Assembly: GCA_034431435.1 (NCBI GenBank)
Contig: DAOUDG010000040.1
Location: 1 to 43,379, forward strand
Direction of reading: 5' to 3'
Source of the DNA: JAHCIE01 sp034431435
Lineage (GTDB): Bacteria > Chloroflexota > Anaerolineae > Epilineales > JAHCIE01
Length of the DNA: 43,379 bases
Under the pieces are notes generated by a model. It did not search any database, was not told the origin of the DNA, and was given only the letters and a program-made list of their open reading frames with translations. Made by a program: the position numbers and the translations under genes. Position 1 is the first letter of the stretch, and the number at the start of each line of letters is the position of its first letter. This document shows positions 32,050 to 41,001 of this stretch, piece by piece.

Positions 32050-33032
32050 CGAGCCTCGCCCCAGAGCGGGTCACCGGCGACGTCGCCGCCGACATCAGCG
32101 CCTACCTGACCGCGCGCGGCCGCCACGACACCCTGCACCACTGCCGCGCCGTGGCCGGGCAGGCCGGCCAGATTGCCCGCCACTTCGGCGGTGACGCCGA
32201 GCGGGCGCGGGTGGCAGGCTGGCTGCATGACGTGTCGGCGGTCATCGCGTATGCTGAGCAGCTCGCCCTGGCCGACGAGCTAGGTATCGTCCTCACTCCC
32301 GCCGACCGGGCCATTCCCCAGGTGATCCACGGGCGGCTGTCGGCGTGGCTGGGCGAGCGGTTCTTCGGCGTCTCGGACCCCCTCATCCTGGACGCGGTGC
32401 GCTGCCACACCACGCTGCGCTACGGCGCAACCGAGGTGGACAAGACCTTGTTCGTCGCCGACAAGACCGCTCTCGACCCAACCGCCGACTTCCGCCCCGG
32501 CTACTACCCCGCCCTGACGGCGGCCCGCGACGAGTCGCTGGACCGGGCGGCCTTTGTCGTCCTCGACTGGTTCTACCAGGAGCGCGAGCGCCTCGGCTGG
32601 CGGCTTCACCCCGACCTGCTGGCGGCCCACGCCGACCTGGCCCACCGCCTGGGGGTTGAGCCGCCGGCATGGGGCGCGGCCGAGGCGCGTATCCGCTGGG
32701 ACGCGCAGGGGCTGGCCCCGGCCGTGGTGCAGGACGCAGCGACGGGGGATGTACTCACGGTGGCCTACATGGATCGCACCGCGCTGCGGCTGACCCTGGC
32801 GACAGGCGAGACCCATTTCTGGAGCCGCAGCCGCCGTGAGATCTGGCACAAGGGGCGCACCAGCGGTCACACCCAGGCCGTCGTGGACGTGCGCGTGGAC
32901 TGCGACGGCGACGCGCTGCTGGTGCGCGTCCATCCCCACGGCCCCGCGTGCCATACCGGAGCCAATACCTGTTTCTTCACCACGCTCCACGTCGCGCCCG
33001 TAACGGCGGGGGCAACGGCGGAGCCGACATGA
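32037..33032 (+). CDS. hisI: Fusion of YqeK-like HD nucleotidase with phosphoribosyl-AMP cyclohydrolase
   Basis: A continuous 331-residue protein. Residues 15-205 form a YqeK-like HD domain (Ap4A-hydrolase family) with His35, His64-Asp65, His98, His124 (CHTTLRYG) and Asp142 (FVADK), so its metal site is complete. Residues 218-315 are HisI: GLAPAVVQD, VLTVAYMDRTAL, FWSRSRREIWHKGRTSGHTQ and Cys289, Cys305, Cys312 for zinc, with DCDGD for magnesium. HisI opens the purine ring of PR-AMP, the third step of the pathway. ATG at 32037 has AGGGAG upstream, inside hisF; the stop overlaps hisE (ATGA). I know of no standard description of this pairing. Confidence 0.9.
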   Translation: MDRLASLAPERVTGDVAADISAYLTARGRHDTLHHCRAVAGQAGQIARHFGGDAERARVAGWLHDVSAVIAYAEQLALADELGIVLTPADRAIPQVIHGRLSAWLGERFFGVSDPLILDAVRCHTTLRYGATEVDKTLFVADKTALDPTADFRPGYYPALTAARDESLDRAAFVVLDWFYQERERLGWRLHPDLLAAHADLAHRLGVEPPAWGAAEARIRWDAQGLAPAVVQDAATGDVLTVAYMDRTALRLTLATGETHFWSRSRREIWHKGRTSGHTQAVVDVRVDCDGDALLVRVHPHGPACHTGANTCFFTTLHVAPVTAGATAEPT

Positions 33033-33322
33033 CGGACATGCCCCCCCACATCCTCAATAGCCTGTACCAGTTGATTGCGGATCGGCGGGCGAACCCGCCG
33101 CCCGGTTCGTACACGGCGACGCTGTTCGCCGCTGGGACGAACGAAATCGTCAAGAAGCTGGCCGAAGAGGCGGTGGAGGTGGCGCTGGCCGCCAAGGACG
33201 CCGACCACGGCCACACCGTCTACGAAATCGGCGACCTGCTCTACCACTTGACCGTGCTCATGGTGGACCAGGGCATCAGCTACGACGAGGTGTGGGTCGA
33301 GTTGGCGCGGAGGCACAAATGA
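33029..33322 (+). CDS. hisE: Phosphoribosyl-ATP pyrophosphatase
   Basis: Removes pyrophosphate from PR-ATP, the second step of histidine synthesis. 97 residues, MazG-like all-helical fold. It has LYQLIADRRANPPPGSYTATL, the metal-binding KKLAEEAVEVALAAKD and VYEIGDLLYHLTVLM. The ATG at 33029 overlaps the hisI stop; the product is a separate protein and not the HisIE fusion found in many bacteria. Its stop overlaps purH (ATGA). Confidence 0.95.
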   Translation: MTDMPPHILNSLYQLIADRRANPPPGSYTATLFAAGTNEIVKKLAEEAVEVALAAKDADHGHTVYEIGDLLYHLTVLMVDQGISYDEVWVELARRHK

Positions 33323-34941
33323 TTCAGCGCGCCTTGTTCAGCGTCTCCGATAAGAGCGGCCTGGTGGATTTCGCCCGTGGGCTGCACGCGGCGGGCATCG
33401 CCCTCATCGCGTCTGGGGGAACAGCGGCCGCCCTGCGCGGCGCCGACTTGCCCGTCACCGAGGTCTCGGACCTCACCGGCTTCCCTGAAGCGCTGGGTGG
33501 GCGGGTCAAGACACTCCATCCGGCCATCCACGCCGGGCTGCTGGCCCCCCGCGACGCCGCCGGCCTGGCCGAGCTAGAGCGGCTGGGCATCGCCCCCATC
33601 GACCTGCTGGTGGTCAACCTGTACCCTTTCGCTGAGACCGTGCGCGGCGGGGCGAGCCTGGCCGAGGCGGTGGAGAACATCGACATCGGCGGGGTGGCCC
33701 TGCTACGGGCGGCGGCCAAGAACTTCGACGCGGTGACGGTGGTCTGCGACCCGGCCGAGTACGCGGCTGTACTGGCCGAGGTGCAGGCGGGCGGCGACAC
33801 AAGCCCCATGACGCGACTGCGGCTGGCGCTGGCCGCCTTCGAGCACACGACCCGCTACGACGCCGCCATCACTCGCTACCTGGCGATGCAGGTGGGCACG
33901 ACCGAGCTGGGGGCACGGCCATACTCCCAACCCCCGCATGCGGGGGCAGGGGATCCGGCGCGCGGCCTCAAGCGCGGCGCGATGACCAGCGGCGACACGA
34001 GCATCGCGCCGACGACGCTGCCTATGGTGCTGAGCAAGGTGGCCGACCTGCGCTACGGCGAGAATCCCCACCAGCGCGCCGCCTTCTATCGGCTGATGGC
34101 CCCGGGCGAAGGCGCGCCTGGCATCGCCGATGCTCGCCAGATGCACGGCCCCGCCTTGAGCTACACCAACGTGCTGGACCTGGACACCGCGTGGTCGCTG
34201 GCCTACAGCTTCGCCAATCCGACCGTCGCCATCATCAAGCACGCCACGCCGTGCGGCGTCGCCAGCGCAGCGCGGCTGGTGGACGCCTACAGCCACGCCT
34301 TCGAGTGCGACCCGCTGTCGGCCTTCGGTGGTGTCGTTGCCCTCAACCGACCAGTGGATCACGCCACGGCCGAGGCGATGGTCGTCAAGACCGACGCCAT
34401 CATCGCCCCCGCCTATCACCCCGACGCGCTAGCCCTGCTCACCAGGAAGAAGAACGTGCGGGTACTGCAACTCAGCGCACCGCCGGAGCCAACCGTGATG
34501 CTGCATGGCGTCCACGGCGGCGCGCTGGTCCAGGAGAGCGATAGCCTGGACATCGACTGGCTGACGGAGAAGACGCAGCGCCACCCCACCGAGGTCGAGT
34601 GGGAAGGGCTGGTCTTCGCCTGGCGCGTGTGCCGGGCCGTCAAGTCCAATGCCATCGTCCTCGCCCAGGGCACACGCACCGTCGGCATCGGCCCCGGCCA
34701 GCCCAACCGCGTCGACTCGGTCCGCATCGCCGTCGAGCGGGCGGGCGAGCGGGCGAGCGGGGCGGTTCTCGCCTCGGACGCCTTCTTCCCCTTCCCCGAC
34801 GGCGTCGAGGTCGCCTGCCAGGCGGGGGTAACGGCGTTCATCCAGCCGGGCGGCTCCGTCCGCGACGACGAGGCCGTGGCGATGGCCGACCAGTACGGCG
34901 CGGCGATGGTGTTCACGGGGATGCGGCACTTCCGGCACTAG
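33319..34941 (+). CDS. purH: Bifunctional AICAR transformylase/IMP cyclohydrolase
   Basis: Carries out the last two steps of IMP synthesis: formylation of AICAR and ring closure. 540 residues. The cyclohydrolase half (1-190) has SVSDKSGLVDFA and GRVKTLHPAIHAGLL; the transformylase half has DLRYGENPHQRAAFY, CGVASAARLVDAY, DPLSAFGGVVALNRP, VKSNAIVLAQG and a C-terminal GMRHFRH. An unusual Pro/Gly/Ser/Thr-rich stretch at residues 198-234 sits between the halves and contains a palindromic repeat. ATG at 33319 follows GGAGG and overlaps hisE. Placement after the his genes lets AICAR made by HisF be recycled. Confidence 0.96.
   Translation: MIQRALFSVSDKSGLVDFARGLHAAGIALIASGGTAAALRGADLPVTEVSDLTGFPEALGGRVKTLHPAIHAGLLAPRDAAGLAELERLGIAPIDLLVVNLYPFAETVRGGASLAEAVENIDIGGVALLRAAAKNFDAVTVVCDPAEYAAVLAEVQAGGDTSPMTRLRLALAAFEHTTRYDAAITRYLAMQVGTTELGARPYSQPPHAGAGDPARGLKRGAMTSGDTSIAPTTLPMVLSKVADLRYGENPHQRAAFYRLMAPGEGAPGIADARQMHGPALSYTNVLDLDTAWSLAYSFANPTVAIIKHATPCGVASAARLVDAYSHAFECDPLSAFGGVVALNRPVDHATAEAMVVKTDAIIAPAYHPDALALLTRKKNVRVLQLSAPPEPTVMLHGVHGGALVQESDSLDIDWLTEKTQRHPTEVEWEGLVFAWRVCRAVKSNAIVLAQGTRTVGIGPGQPNRVDSVRIAVERAGERASGAVLASDAFFPFPDGVEVACQAGVTAFIQPGGSVRDDEAVAMADQYGAAMVFTGMRHFRH
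33931..33946. repeat. GC palindrome inside purH (copy 3)
   Basis: Perfect 16-base palindrome CCCCCGCATGCGGGGG, identical to the centre of the copy at 22841-22858. It lies in the inter-domain linker and is read as QPPHAGAGD. Confidence 0.68.
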
Positions 34942-34954
34942 CGAGCGTCGAGCA

Positions 34955-36256
34955 TCAGTTCCGCGCCGCCGCCACCAGACGGTAGATGACGCCGCTGTCG
35001 TGACCGGCCGCGTACACTTCGCCCGCCTCGTCCTCACCGAACGAGGACAGCTTTGTGTTGGCTCGCGTGAGCTTCGTCAGCTGCCACGCCCCGCCGGACC
35101 CGCGCTGCAAGGCCCACAACTGCCCGTTGCAGAAATCGCCGAAGAAGTACGCGCCGTACAGCGCAGCCTGCGCGCTGCCCCGGTACACGTAGCCGCCGGT
35201 CACCGAACAGCCCTCACTGTGGCTGTACTCCGCTACCGGCCCCGTATACAGGGCCGGATTGCAGCTACTCCCCGACGGGTAGCAGTGCGCCCCCTCCATC
35301 ACACTCCAGCCATAGTTGACGCCACCTGCCGCGCCCGCTGCCTGGACGTTCACCTCCTCCCACTGGCCCTGCCCGACGTCGCCGATGTACAGGTCACCCG
35401 TCAGGCCATCGAAGGCGAAGCGCCACGGGTTGCGCAGCCCGTAGGCCCAAATCTCGGCGCGCTTCCCTGCCTGCCCCACAAAGGGATTCCCGGCCGGGAT
35501 GGTGTATCCGGCCTCCCCGCTCACATCGAGACGCAGAATCTTGCCGAGCAGCGCGTTTGTGTTCTGGCCGTTGCCCCGTGGGTCGCCCCCCAAGCCACCA
35601 TCGCCCAGGCCCACGTACAGGTAGCCGTCAGGGCCGAAGGCGAGCTGGCCGCCGTTGTGGTTGGCGAAGGGCTGCTCGACGCCCAACAGAATCGCCTCCG
35701 TGGCCGGCTCCACGAAGCCCGGGTCGTCGGAGACCTGGTAGCGAGCGATGACCGTGTTGCCGTCCAGGTCAATGTAATTGACGTAGAAACGTCCGTTGTC
35801 TCGATAGCCGGGGTCGAACGCCAATCCCAGCAGGCCCTGCTCGTAGCCGCTGGAAAGCACGCGACTCGTGATGTCGAGGAAGGGTCGCCCCACCAGCGCG
35901 CCGTCGCGTACGATGCGGATGCGCCCCGCCTTCTCGATCACAAACAGGCGCCCGCTGCCGTCGGCGGCATTGCTGATGCCGATGGGATTGTCCAGACCGC
36001 CGATGAATGGCTCCAGGCGGACAGTCGTCTGAGATGGGTCGAAGGTCGGCCGTGGCGTACTGGTCGGCGTGGGCGTCAGCGTGGGGGTCGGCGTGATGAG
36101 CAAGTCCCCCCGCAGCATCAGCGGCGCGTAGACGACGCCCACCGGCGTTGGTGGCTCGTCGCCCTGACTTTGTACAGCCTCACCGCGACTCAAGGCGAGG
36201 ACCAGCGTCAGGGTTACGGCAACTAGCGCGGCGATCAAGACAACGGACTTCCGCAT
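34955..36256 (-). CDS. Secreted PQQ-type soluble aldose dehydrogenase (GSDH domain)
   Basis: A 433-residue exported protein. The N-terminus MRKSVVLIAALVAVTLTLVL is a signal peptide or anchor, followed by a Thr/Pro linker (TPTPTLTPTPTSTPRPT, about residues 57-73). The glucose/sorbosone dehydrogenase beta-propeller follows: IGGLDNPIGISNAADGSGRL, GLLGLAFDPGYRDNGRFYV, NHNGGQLAFGPDGYLYVGLG with GDGG, and PYGLRNPWRF-like IWAYGLRNPWRFAFD. It probably oxidises aldose sugars outside the cell with PQQ; other propeller functions are possible. ATG at 36256 has AAGGAGG upstream. It is last in a three-gene run with two sugar oxidoreductases. Confidence 0.87.
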   Translation of the reverse strand: MRKSVVLIAALVAVTLTLVLALSRGEAVQSQGDEPPTPVGVVYAPLMLRGDLLITPTPTLTPTPTSTPRPTFDPSQTTVRLEPFIGGLDNPIGISNAADGSGRLFVIEKAGRIRIVRDGALVGRPFLDITSRVLSSGYEQGLLGLAFDPGYRDNGRFYVNYIDLDGNTVIARYQVSDDPGFVEPATEAILLGVEQPFANHNGGQLAFGPDGYLYVGLGDGGLGGDPRGNGQNTNALLGKILRLDVSGEAGYTIPAGNPFVGQAGKRAEIWAYGLRNPWRFAFDGLTGDLYIGDVGQGQWEEVNVQAAGAAGGVNYGWSVMEGAHCYPSGSSCNPALYTGPVAEYSHSEGCSVTGGYVYRGSAQAALYGAYFFGDFCNGQLWALQRGSGGAWQLTKLTRANTKLSSFGEDEAGEVYAAGHDSGVIYRLVAAARN

Positions 36257-36269
36257 CCAGCCTCCTTGC

Positions 36270-37325
36270 TCACTCAAGCAGCGACACCTCGCGGCCCGCC
36301 GCCGCACTGCGATACAGCCCGTCCAGGATGGCGATCACATCCAACGACTGCTCGGCGGGTACGGGTGACGGCTTGCCGTTCGCCACGGCATCGGCAAAGG
36401 CGATACACTCCAGCGCATGCGGCTCCGCGTCATCGGCGCGTTCCACCTGAATCGCCAGGTGCTGCTGCGTAGCGTAGTTGGTCGTCACAATCTCGTTGGC
36501 GGGCCAGTGCGCCCCGCCACCATCGCCATACAACCACATCTGCATGTCTTCACCCTGGGTGCGGTGATGCAGCAACCACGCCACCTCCAGGATAAGCGTT
36601 GCGCCGTTGGCGAAGCGCACGAAGGCTGAGGCGAACTCCTCCACGTCCATCTCGGCGGGGATCGGGCCGCCCCAGACGCTGAACGCGCCCGGCAGGCGGT
36701 GCAGCCGCGCCTGGGTGACGCCCGACACGCTCACCGGCCGCGGATGCCCCATCATCCACAGCGTCAGGTCGAGGATGTGCACCCCAATATCGATGCACGC
36801 CCCGCCCCCGGCGTGCTCGCGGCGGATGAAGCCTACCCGCGTCGGCGCCGCCGCCCGCCGCAGCATCCAGCCGCGCGCGTGATAGACCTCGCCCAGCAGG
36901 CCGCTGTCCAGCTCAGCCTTCAGCGCGCGGCTGCGGCCATCGAAGCGGAAGTGCTGCGCCGTCATCAGCAGCCGCCGGTTGCGGTCGCGGGCGGCGATCA
37001 TCTGTCGCACCTCACCCGGCGTCGGAGCCAGCGGCTTCTCACACAGGACGTGCTTGCCCGCGTCCAGTGCGGCAATCGCCAACGCGGTGTGGTACATGTT
37101 GGGCGTACAGATGTCCACTATATCGATGTCAGGGTCGTGAATCAGGTCCATCGGCCGCTCGTACAGTCGCGTGACAGCCTGCTCGCGGCCCACCTGCGCC
37201 AGCGTCTCCGGAACCACGTCCGACAGGGCGACCACCTCAGTGTTCTGGCTCTCACGCCAGCCCGGAAAGTGGGTCTTCGCGATGCCGCCCACGCCGATCA
37301 CGCCCACCTTCAGAGATCCAGTCAT
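36270..37325 (-). CDS. Gfo/Idh/MocA-family oxidoreductase
   Basis: A 351-residue NAD(P)-dependent oxidoreductase of sugars or inositols. The Rossmann motif VGVIGVGGIAKTHFPGW is near residues 7-23; the segment CEKPLAPTPGEVRQM has the catalytic EKP Lys, and GGGACIDIGVHILDLTLWMM is the family's substrate-side helix. ATG at 37325 (4-base overlap with the upstream paralogue) follows GGGGGG. Substrate unknown. Confidence 0.9.
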   Translation of the reverse strand: MTGSLKVGVIGVGGIAKTHFPGWRESQNTEVVALSDVVPETLAQVGREQAVTRLYERPMDLIHDPDIDIVDICTPNMYHTALAIAALDAGKHVLCEKPLAPTPGEVRQMIAARDRNRRLLMTAQHFRFDGRSRALKAELDSGLLGEVYHARGWMLRRAAAPTRVGFIRREHAGGGACIDIGVHILDLTLWMMGHPRPVSVSGVTQARLHRLPGAFSVWGGPIPAEMDVEEFASAFVRFANGATLILEVAWLLHHRTQGEDMQMWLYGDGGGAHWPANEIVTTNYATQQHLAIQVERADDAEPHALECIAFADAVANGKPSPVPAEQSLDVIAILDGLYRSAAAGREVSLLE

Positions 37326-38335
37326 AGTGCCCCCCGTGTCTCTGGTGTCACCCACTCACTACGCCGCGCGCCCGCGTACATGGCCGCCATCACCGCCACC
37401 CGCTCCGCCGCCTCACGCGGCGACACGAGCGGAACGTCCGCCTGCCCGGTAAGGGCATCCAGGAACAGGTCGAAGGCGTGGGGCAGCGGAGCCGGCAGAT
37501 TTGTCCACGGCGTCTTGCCGTCCGCGCGCTCGGCGTGGGCGGTCTGGTAATAGAGCGCGCCATCGAATACCGTCGCGTGCCCCTCCGTCCCACTCAGGAC
37601 CAGCGTCACCGGATTGGAAATGTCGTCCCAGGCCGCCGCCAGCGAGCCAATAGCTCCGCTACGGAAGCGTAGCAGGCCCTCGCCAGTCTCGTCACAGCCG
37701 GGGTAGCGCCCCGTCCCCATGCCGATGGCGGCCGTCGCGCTTGCCACGTCGCCCAGCAGCCACAGCATGATGTCCAGAACGTGCGCCCCCAAGTCGCCAA
37801 ACGCGCCAACGCCCGCCTGGTCCACGTCGGCCATCCAGCGCCACTCGGTGTCGAACCAGCCACCCAGCGCACCCGCATGGCAGTTGGACATCCGCAGCCG
37901 CGTCACCTGGCCGAACGCCCCCCGTTTAAGTTCGCAGCGCAGGAAGCGGTAGATGGGATCGCCGCGCATGAAATAGCCGGTCTGGAACAGGACGCCCGCC
38001 CGCTCGATCGCCTCGGCCATGCGATAGGCTCCGGCAGAGTCCGCCGCCAGTGGTTTCTCGACAAATATCGCCTTGCCCGCCCTGGCCGCGCTCAACACCA
38101 GCGCTTCGTGGCGGTCCGTCTCCGAGCCAACAATGACCGCCTGAATCGCCGCATCGGCCCAGATAGCGTCCAGGTCGGGTGTCACCCGCGCGCCCAGCGC
38201 CGCCGCCCGGCGTTGGGCGCGATCCGGATCGTGGTCCCAGACGTGACTTACCGCCACGTCGTCGCGCGCCTGGACGCGCTTGATGAAGTTGGGGACGTGA
38301 ATGTGCGCGCCCCCCACCAGAGCAAGATACACCAT
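37322..38335 (-). CDS. Gfo/Idh/MocA-family oxidoreductase (second paralogue)
   Basis: A 337-residue paralogue of the next gene. VYLALVGGAHIHVPNFIKRV replaces the typical GxGxxG with GGAHIH, so the coenzyme loop is atypical. FVEKPLAADSAGAYRM carries the EKP Lys, and GVGAFGDLGAHVLDIMLWLL the helix. The ATG at 38335 is used, with AAAGGA upstream; a TTG two codons earlier is possible. It opens a three-gene operon with no clear promoter; an intrinsic terminator lies just upstream. Confidence 0.87.
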   Translation of the reverse strand: MVYLALVGGAHIHVPNFIKRVQARDDVAVSHVWDHDPDRAQRRAAALGARVTPDLDAIWADAAIQAVIVGSETDRHEALVLSAARAGKAIFVEKPLAADSAGAYRMAEAIERAGVLFQTGYFMRGDPIYRFLRCELKRGAFGQVTRLRMSNCHAGALGGWFDTEWRWMADVDQAGVGAFGDLGAHVLDIMLWLLGDVASATAAIGMGTGRYPGCDETGEGLLRFRSGAIGSLAAAWDDISNPVTLVLSGTEGHATVFDGALYYQTAHAERADGKTPWTNLPAPLPHAFDLFLDALTGQADVPLVSPREAAERVAVMAAMYAGARRSEWVTPETRGAL

Positions 38336-38358
38336 AGCCAATAGTCCTTTCAGTCAAC

Positions 38359-38394
38359 AAAAAGAGCAGAGCGCGCAGACGGCATTCTCTGCTC
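38359..38394 (-). terminator. Intrinsic terminator after the ABC exporter operon
   Basis: Minus strand: stem GAGCAGAG (38387-38394) with CTCTGCTC (38364-38371), followed by TTTTT (38359-38363). It begins 22 bases after the permease stop and ends 24 bases before the next start codon. Confidence 0.78.
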
Positions 38395-38415
38395 GGGGTC
38401 GCGGCGACGCCTCGC

Positions 38416-41001
38416 CTATTCGGACCGGATGGCCTCCGCGATCTGTAGCCGGCCCATGCGGATGGCAGGATAGACGCTCGCCAGCAAGGCAGCGACGACA
38501 GCCACGGCAAAGGCTTCGACGAACAGCCGGGGTTGGACCTGAAATTGAAGCGTCCAGCCAAACGAACGCAGGTTGATGATATACACCAGAATGAGCGCCA
38601 GCGCGAGTCCGGTCGGCACAGCCAAGACGCCCGCCATGCCTCCCATCAGCCCGCTTTCCAGCATCGTCAGGCCCCACATCTCGCGCAGGCTCATGCCCGT
38701 CGCCCGCAGCGTGCCCAGTTCCCGGGTGCGCTCCAGTTGCAGCGCCATGAGCGCGCTTAGCACGCCGATGAAGGCCACCACCACCGCCAGCAGTTGCAGC
38801 GCCTGGGTAATGGCGAAGGTACGGTCGAACACCTCCAGCGCAGCGTGGCGCAGGCCGGCATTGCCGGTGATGACCAGGTCGCGGTCAGCATAGCGCTCGC
38901 GTAGCTGGGCCGTGATGCGATCCACGCTCACCCCTGGCGCGACGTAGCCCGCCACCGAGGAGATCGCCGGGTCGTCGAACCATTCGCGGTAGCGGTCCAG
39001 CGCGACGTGGATGGTCCCCCGGTCCGACGCATAGTCGTAGTAGATACCGACGATGGGCAGCGTCACATCGCCCCGCGCTGTGCGCAGCGTCACCTGGGCG
39101 CGCGCCTGCTCCTCAGCCGACAGACCCGGCGTCATCACCGTCAGGTTGTGGCGGTAGGCATAGGGTTCGGACACCAGCGCCGCCCCCGCCTGCACCCGCG
39201 CCCACATCTCCTCGGCCGTGCCGGTCGCCACCTTGAACGCGCGCCCATCGCGGGGTCGGCCGCTACGCAACGCAAACAGGTTGCTTGCCCCACGATCCGT
39301 GTCGACTGTCGCATTGCGCGCCACCTCAACGCTCACGATGCCTGGCACGCCCGCCAGTTCGTCGGCCAGCGCCGCGTCCAGTGACGCCGAGGCCCGCGTC
39401 GCAGTCAGGCTTGGCGTGCTGATGTACACGTCGGCGCGCAGCGTCATGCTCAGCCAGGTATCCACCGTCTGGCGGAACGAGCCGATCATGATACCGACGC
39501 CAATCGTTACCGAGATGGCAACCATGAGCGCGGCAATGGCGACTGAGGTACGACTCAACGCGCGCGTCACGGTGCGTGGGGCCATGCGCCCCAGCGGCCC
39601 CGCCAGCGCGCCGGTAACGGGAGTCACGACCGCCATGGCAATCACCGTCGCCAGGGGCGTCAAGGCCGCCGCACCCAGGACCACCAAGAACACGCCGCCA
39701 AAGCTGGCGACGAGTTGTCGCCCACCGACCGCCAGGACCGCGCCAGCGGCGGCAAGCAGGGCCACCCCGACCGCCGTCGTCCAGGGCACAGCGCGGCGAA
39801 CGCGCGCCTCCACGTTCGAGCGCGACAGGGCGCTGCGAGGGGCCACCAGCGTCGCCTCCAGGGCCGGGGCGAGGCTCGCCAGCAGCGCCGCGCCGACACC
39901 CAGCGCCAGCCCCTTGGCGAGACTGAGGGGGTCAACCGTCACATCCTGGACCGAGACGACGAAGTATAGGTCGCTGATAGTCTGCGTCACCAGCCGCACC
40001 GCGCCCCGGCCCAGGAGGATGCCCAGCGCCAGGCCTAGCAATCCACCCAGCAGGCTCAGGGTGATTGCCTCTGCCAGCACCAGGGTCGCCACCTCGCTCC
40101 GCGTGACACCCAGCGCGCGCAACGCGCCGAGCAAGGCGCGGCGCTGGATGACCGAGAAAGTCATGGTGTTGTAGATGAGGAACATGCCGACTACCAGGGC
40201 CAGCAGGCTCAGCGCGGTCAGGTTCAGCTCGAAGGCCGACGTCAGCTGCTCGACCGTCTGGTTGCGCAGCTCCGACCGCTCGACGCGCGTCCCCATCGGT
40301 AGCGCGCCCTGCACGCGCGCCAGCGTCGCCTGGCCGGCGGGCGTGGCCGTGTCGATGATCAGGTCGATGTGGCTGAGCTTGCCCGCCATGTTCAGCGTCT
40401 CTTGCGCCGTGCTGATATCGGCCAGAATCAGATTATCAAGAGCGCGACGACTCACCTCGTCGGCCGGCCGCAAGACGCCCACCAGGCGCAGCATCGTCCG
40501 CTGGTCGCCAACACGCACCACCAGCGTATCACCCGGCGCCAGCCCTCGCGCCGCCGCCGACCCCTCGCTCATGAGCATCGCGCCCCGCTCGACCAGAAAG
40601 GCGGTGAGATCGCCCGTCCCCGCCGCGCTCTGGGTCGTCACATAGCTACGGAAGGGCGCTTCGGCAAACGGGTCCACCCCTAACAGACGCATCGCCTGGC
40701 CGCCACCCAGCGGCGCAACGTAGCCCTCGACGACCGGCGCGCTCTCCCGCAGCCCCTGGTCCAGCCGCACCGCGCGATACACGGCCTCGTCCAGCCCCGT
40801 TGGGCCGCCAACGATCTGGTGCGTCGCCCTCCCCGACACAGCCTCGGTAGACAGGGTGAAGGCCCGCTGCGCGCTGCCATTCGCCAGGTCGATGGCGACG
40901 ACCACCGCCACACCCAGCGCGATACCCAGAATCGCCAGCCCGGTCTGCCACAGCCGCCGCCGCCAGTAGCGCAGCCCGACCTTGAACAGGCTCGCGCTCA
41001 T
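38416..41001 (-). CDS. ABC transporter permease, FtsX/MacB type
   Basis: An 861-residue permease with two FtsX-like units. An N-terminal helix (LGIALGVAVVVAIDLANGSA) is followed by an extracytoplasmic MacB-type domain (about 35-245) and a membrane block (about 260-420). A second anchor helix (about 500), another outer domain (about 520-725) and a final membrane block (LQLLAVVVAFIGVLSALMAL onward) complete it. This is the duplicated DUF214/LolCE-like layout that moves lipids, peptides or drugs by mechanotransmission. It overlaps the ATPase gene by 4 bases and ends at an intrinsic terminator. Confidence 0.9.
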   Translation of the reverse strand: MSASLFKVGLRYWRRRLWQTGLAILGIALGVAVVVAIDLANGSAQRAFTLSTEAVSGRATHQIVGGPTGLDEAVYRAVRLDQGLRESAPVVEGYVAPLGGGQAMRLLGVDPFAEAPFRSYVTTQSAAGTGDLTAFLVERGAMLMSEGSAAARGLAPGDTLVVRVGDQRTMLRLVGVLRPADEVSRRALDNLILADISTAQETLNMAGKLSHIDLIIDTATPAGQATLARVQGALPMGTRVERSELRNQTVEQLTSAFELNLTALSLLALVVGMFLIYNTMTFSVIQRRALLGALRALGVTRSEVATLVLAEAITLSLLGGLLGLALGILLGRGAVRLVTQTISDLYFVVSVQDVTVDPLSLAKGLALGVGAALLASLAPALEATLVAPRSALSRSNVEARVRRAVPWTTAVGVALLAAAGAVLAVGGRQLVASFGGVFLVVLGAAALTPLATVIAMAVVTPVTGALAGPLGRMAPRTVTRALSRTSVAIAALMVAISVTIGVGIMIGSFRQTVDTWLSMTLRADVYISTPSLTATRASASLDAALADELAGVPGIVSVEVARNATVDTDRGASNLFALRSGRPRDGRAFKVATGTAEEMWARVQAGAALVSEPYAYRHNLTVMTPGLSAEEQARAQVTLRTARGDVTLPIVGIYYDYASDRGTIHVALDRYREWFDDPAISSVAGYVAPGVSVDRITAQLRERYADRDLVITGNAGLRHAALEVFDRTFAITQALQLLAVVVAFIGVLSALMALQLERTRELGTLRATGMSLREMWGLTMLESGLMGGMAGVLAVPTGLALALILVYIINLRSFGWTLQFQVQPRLFVEAFAVAVVAALLASVYPAIRMGRLQIAEAIRSE

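Noticed and set aside
38336..38358. Promoter for the Gfo/Idh operon using TTGACT near 38350
   Set aside because: No -10 box lies at a suitable distance; a TATGGT would overlap the start codon.
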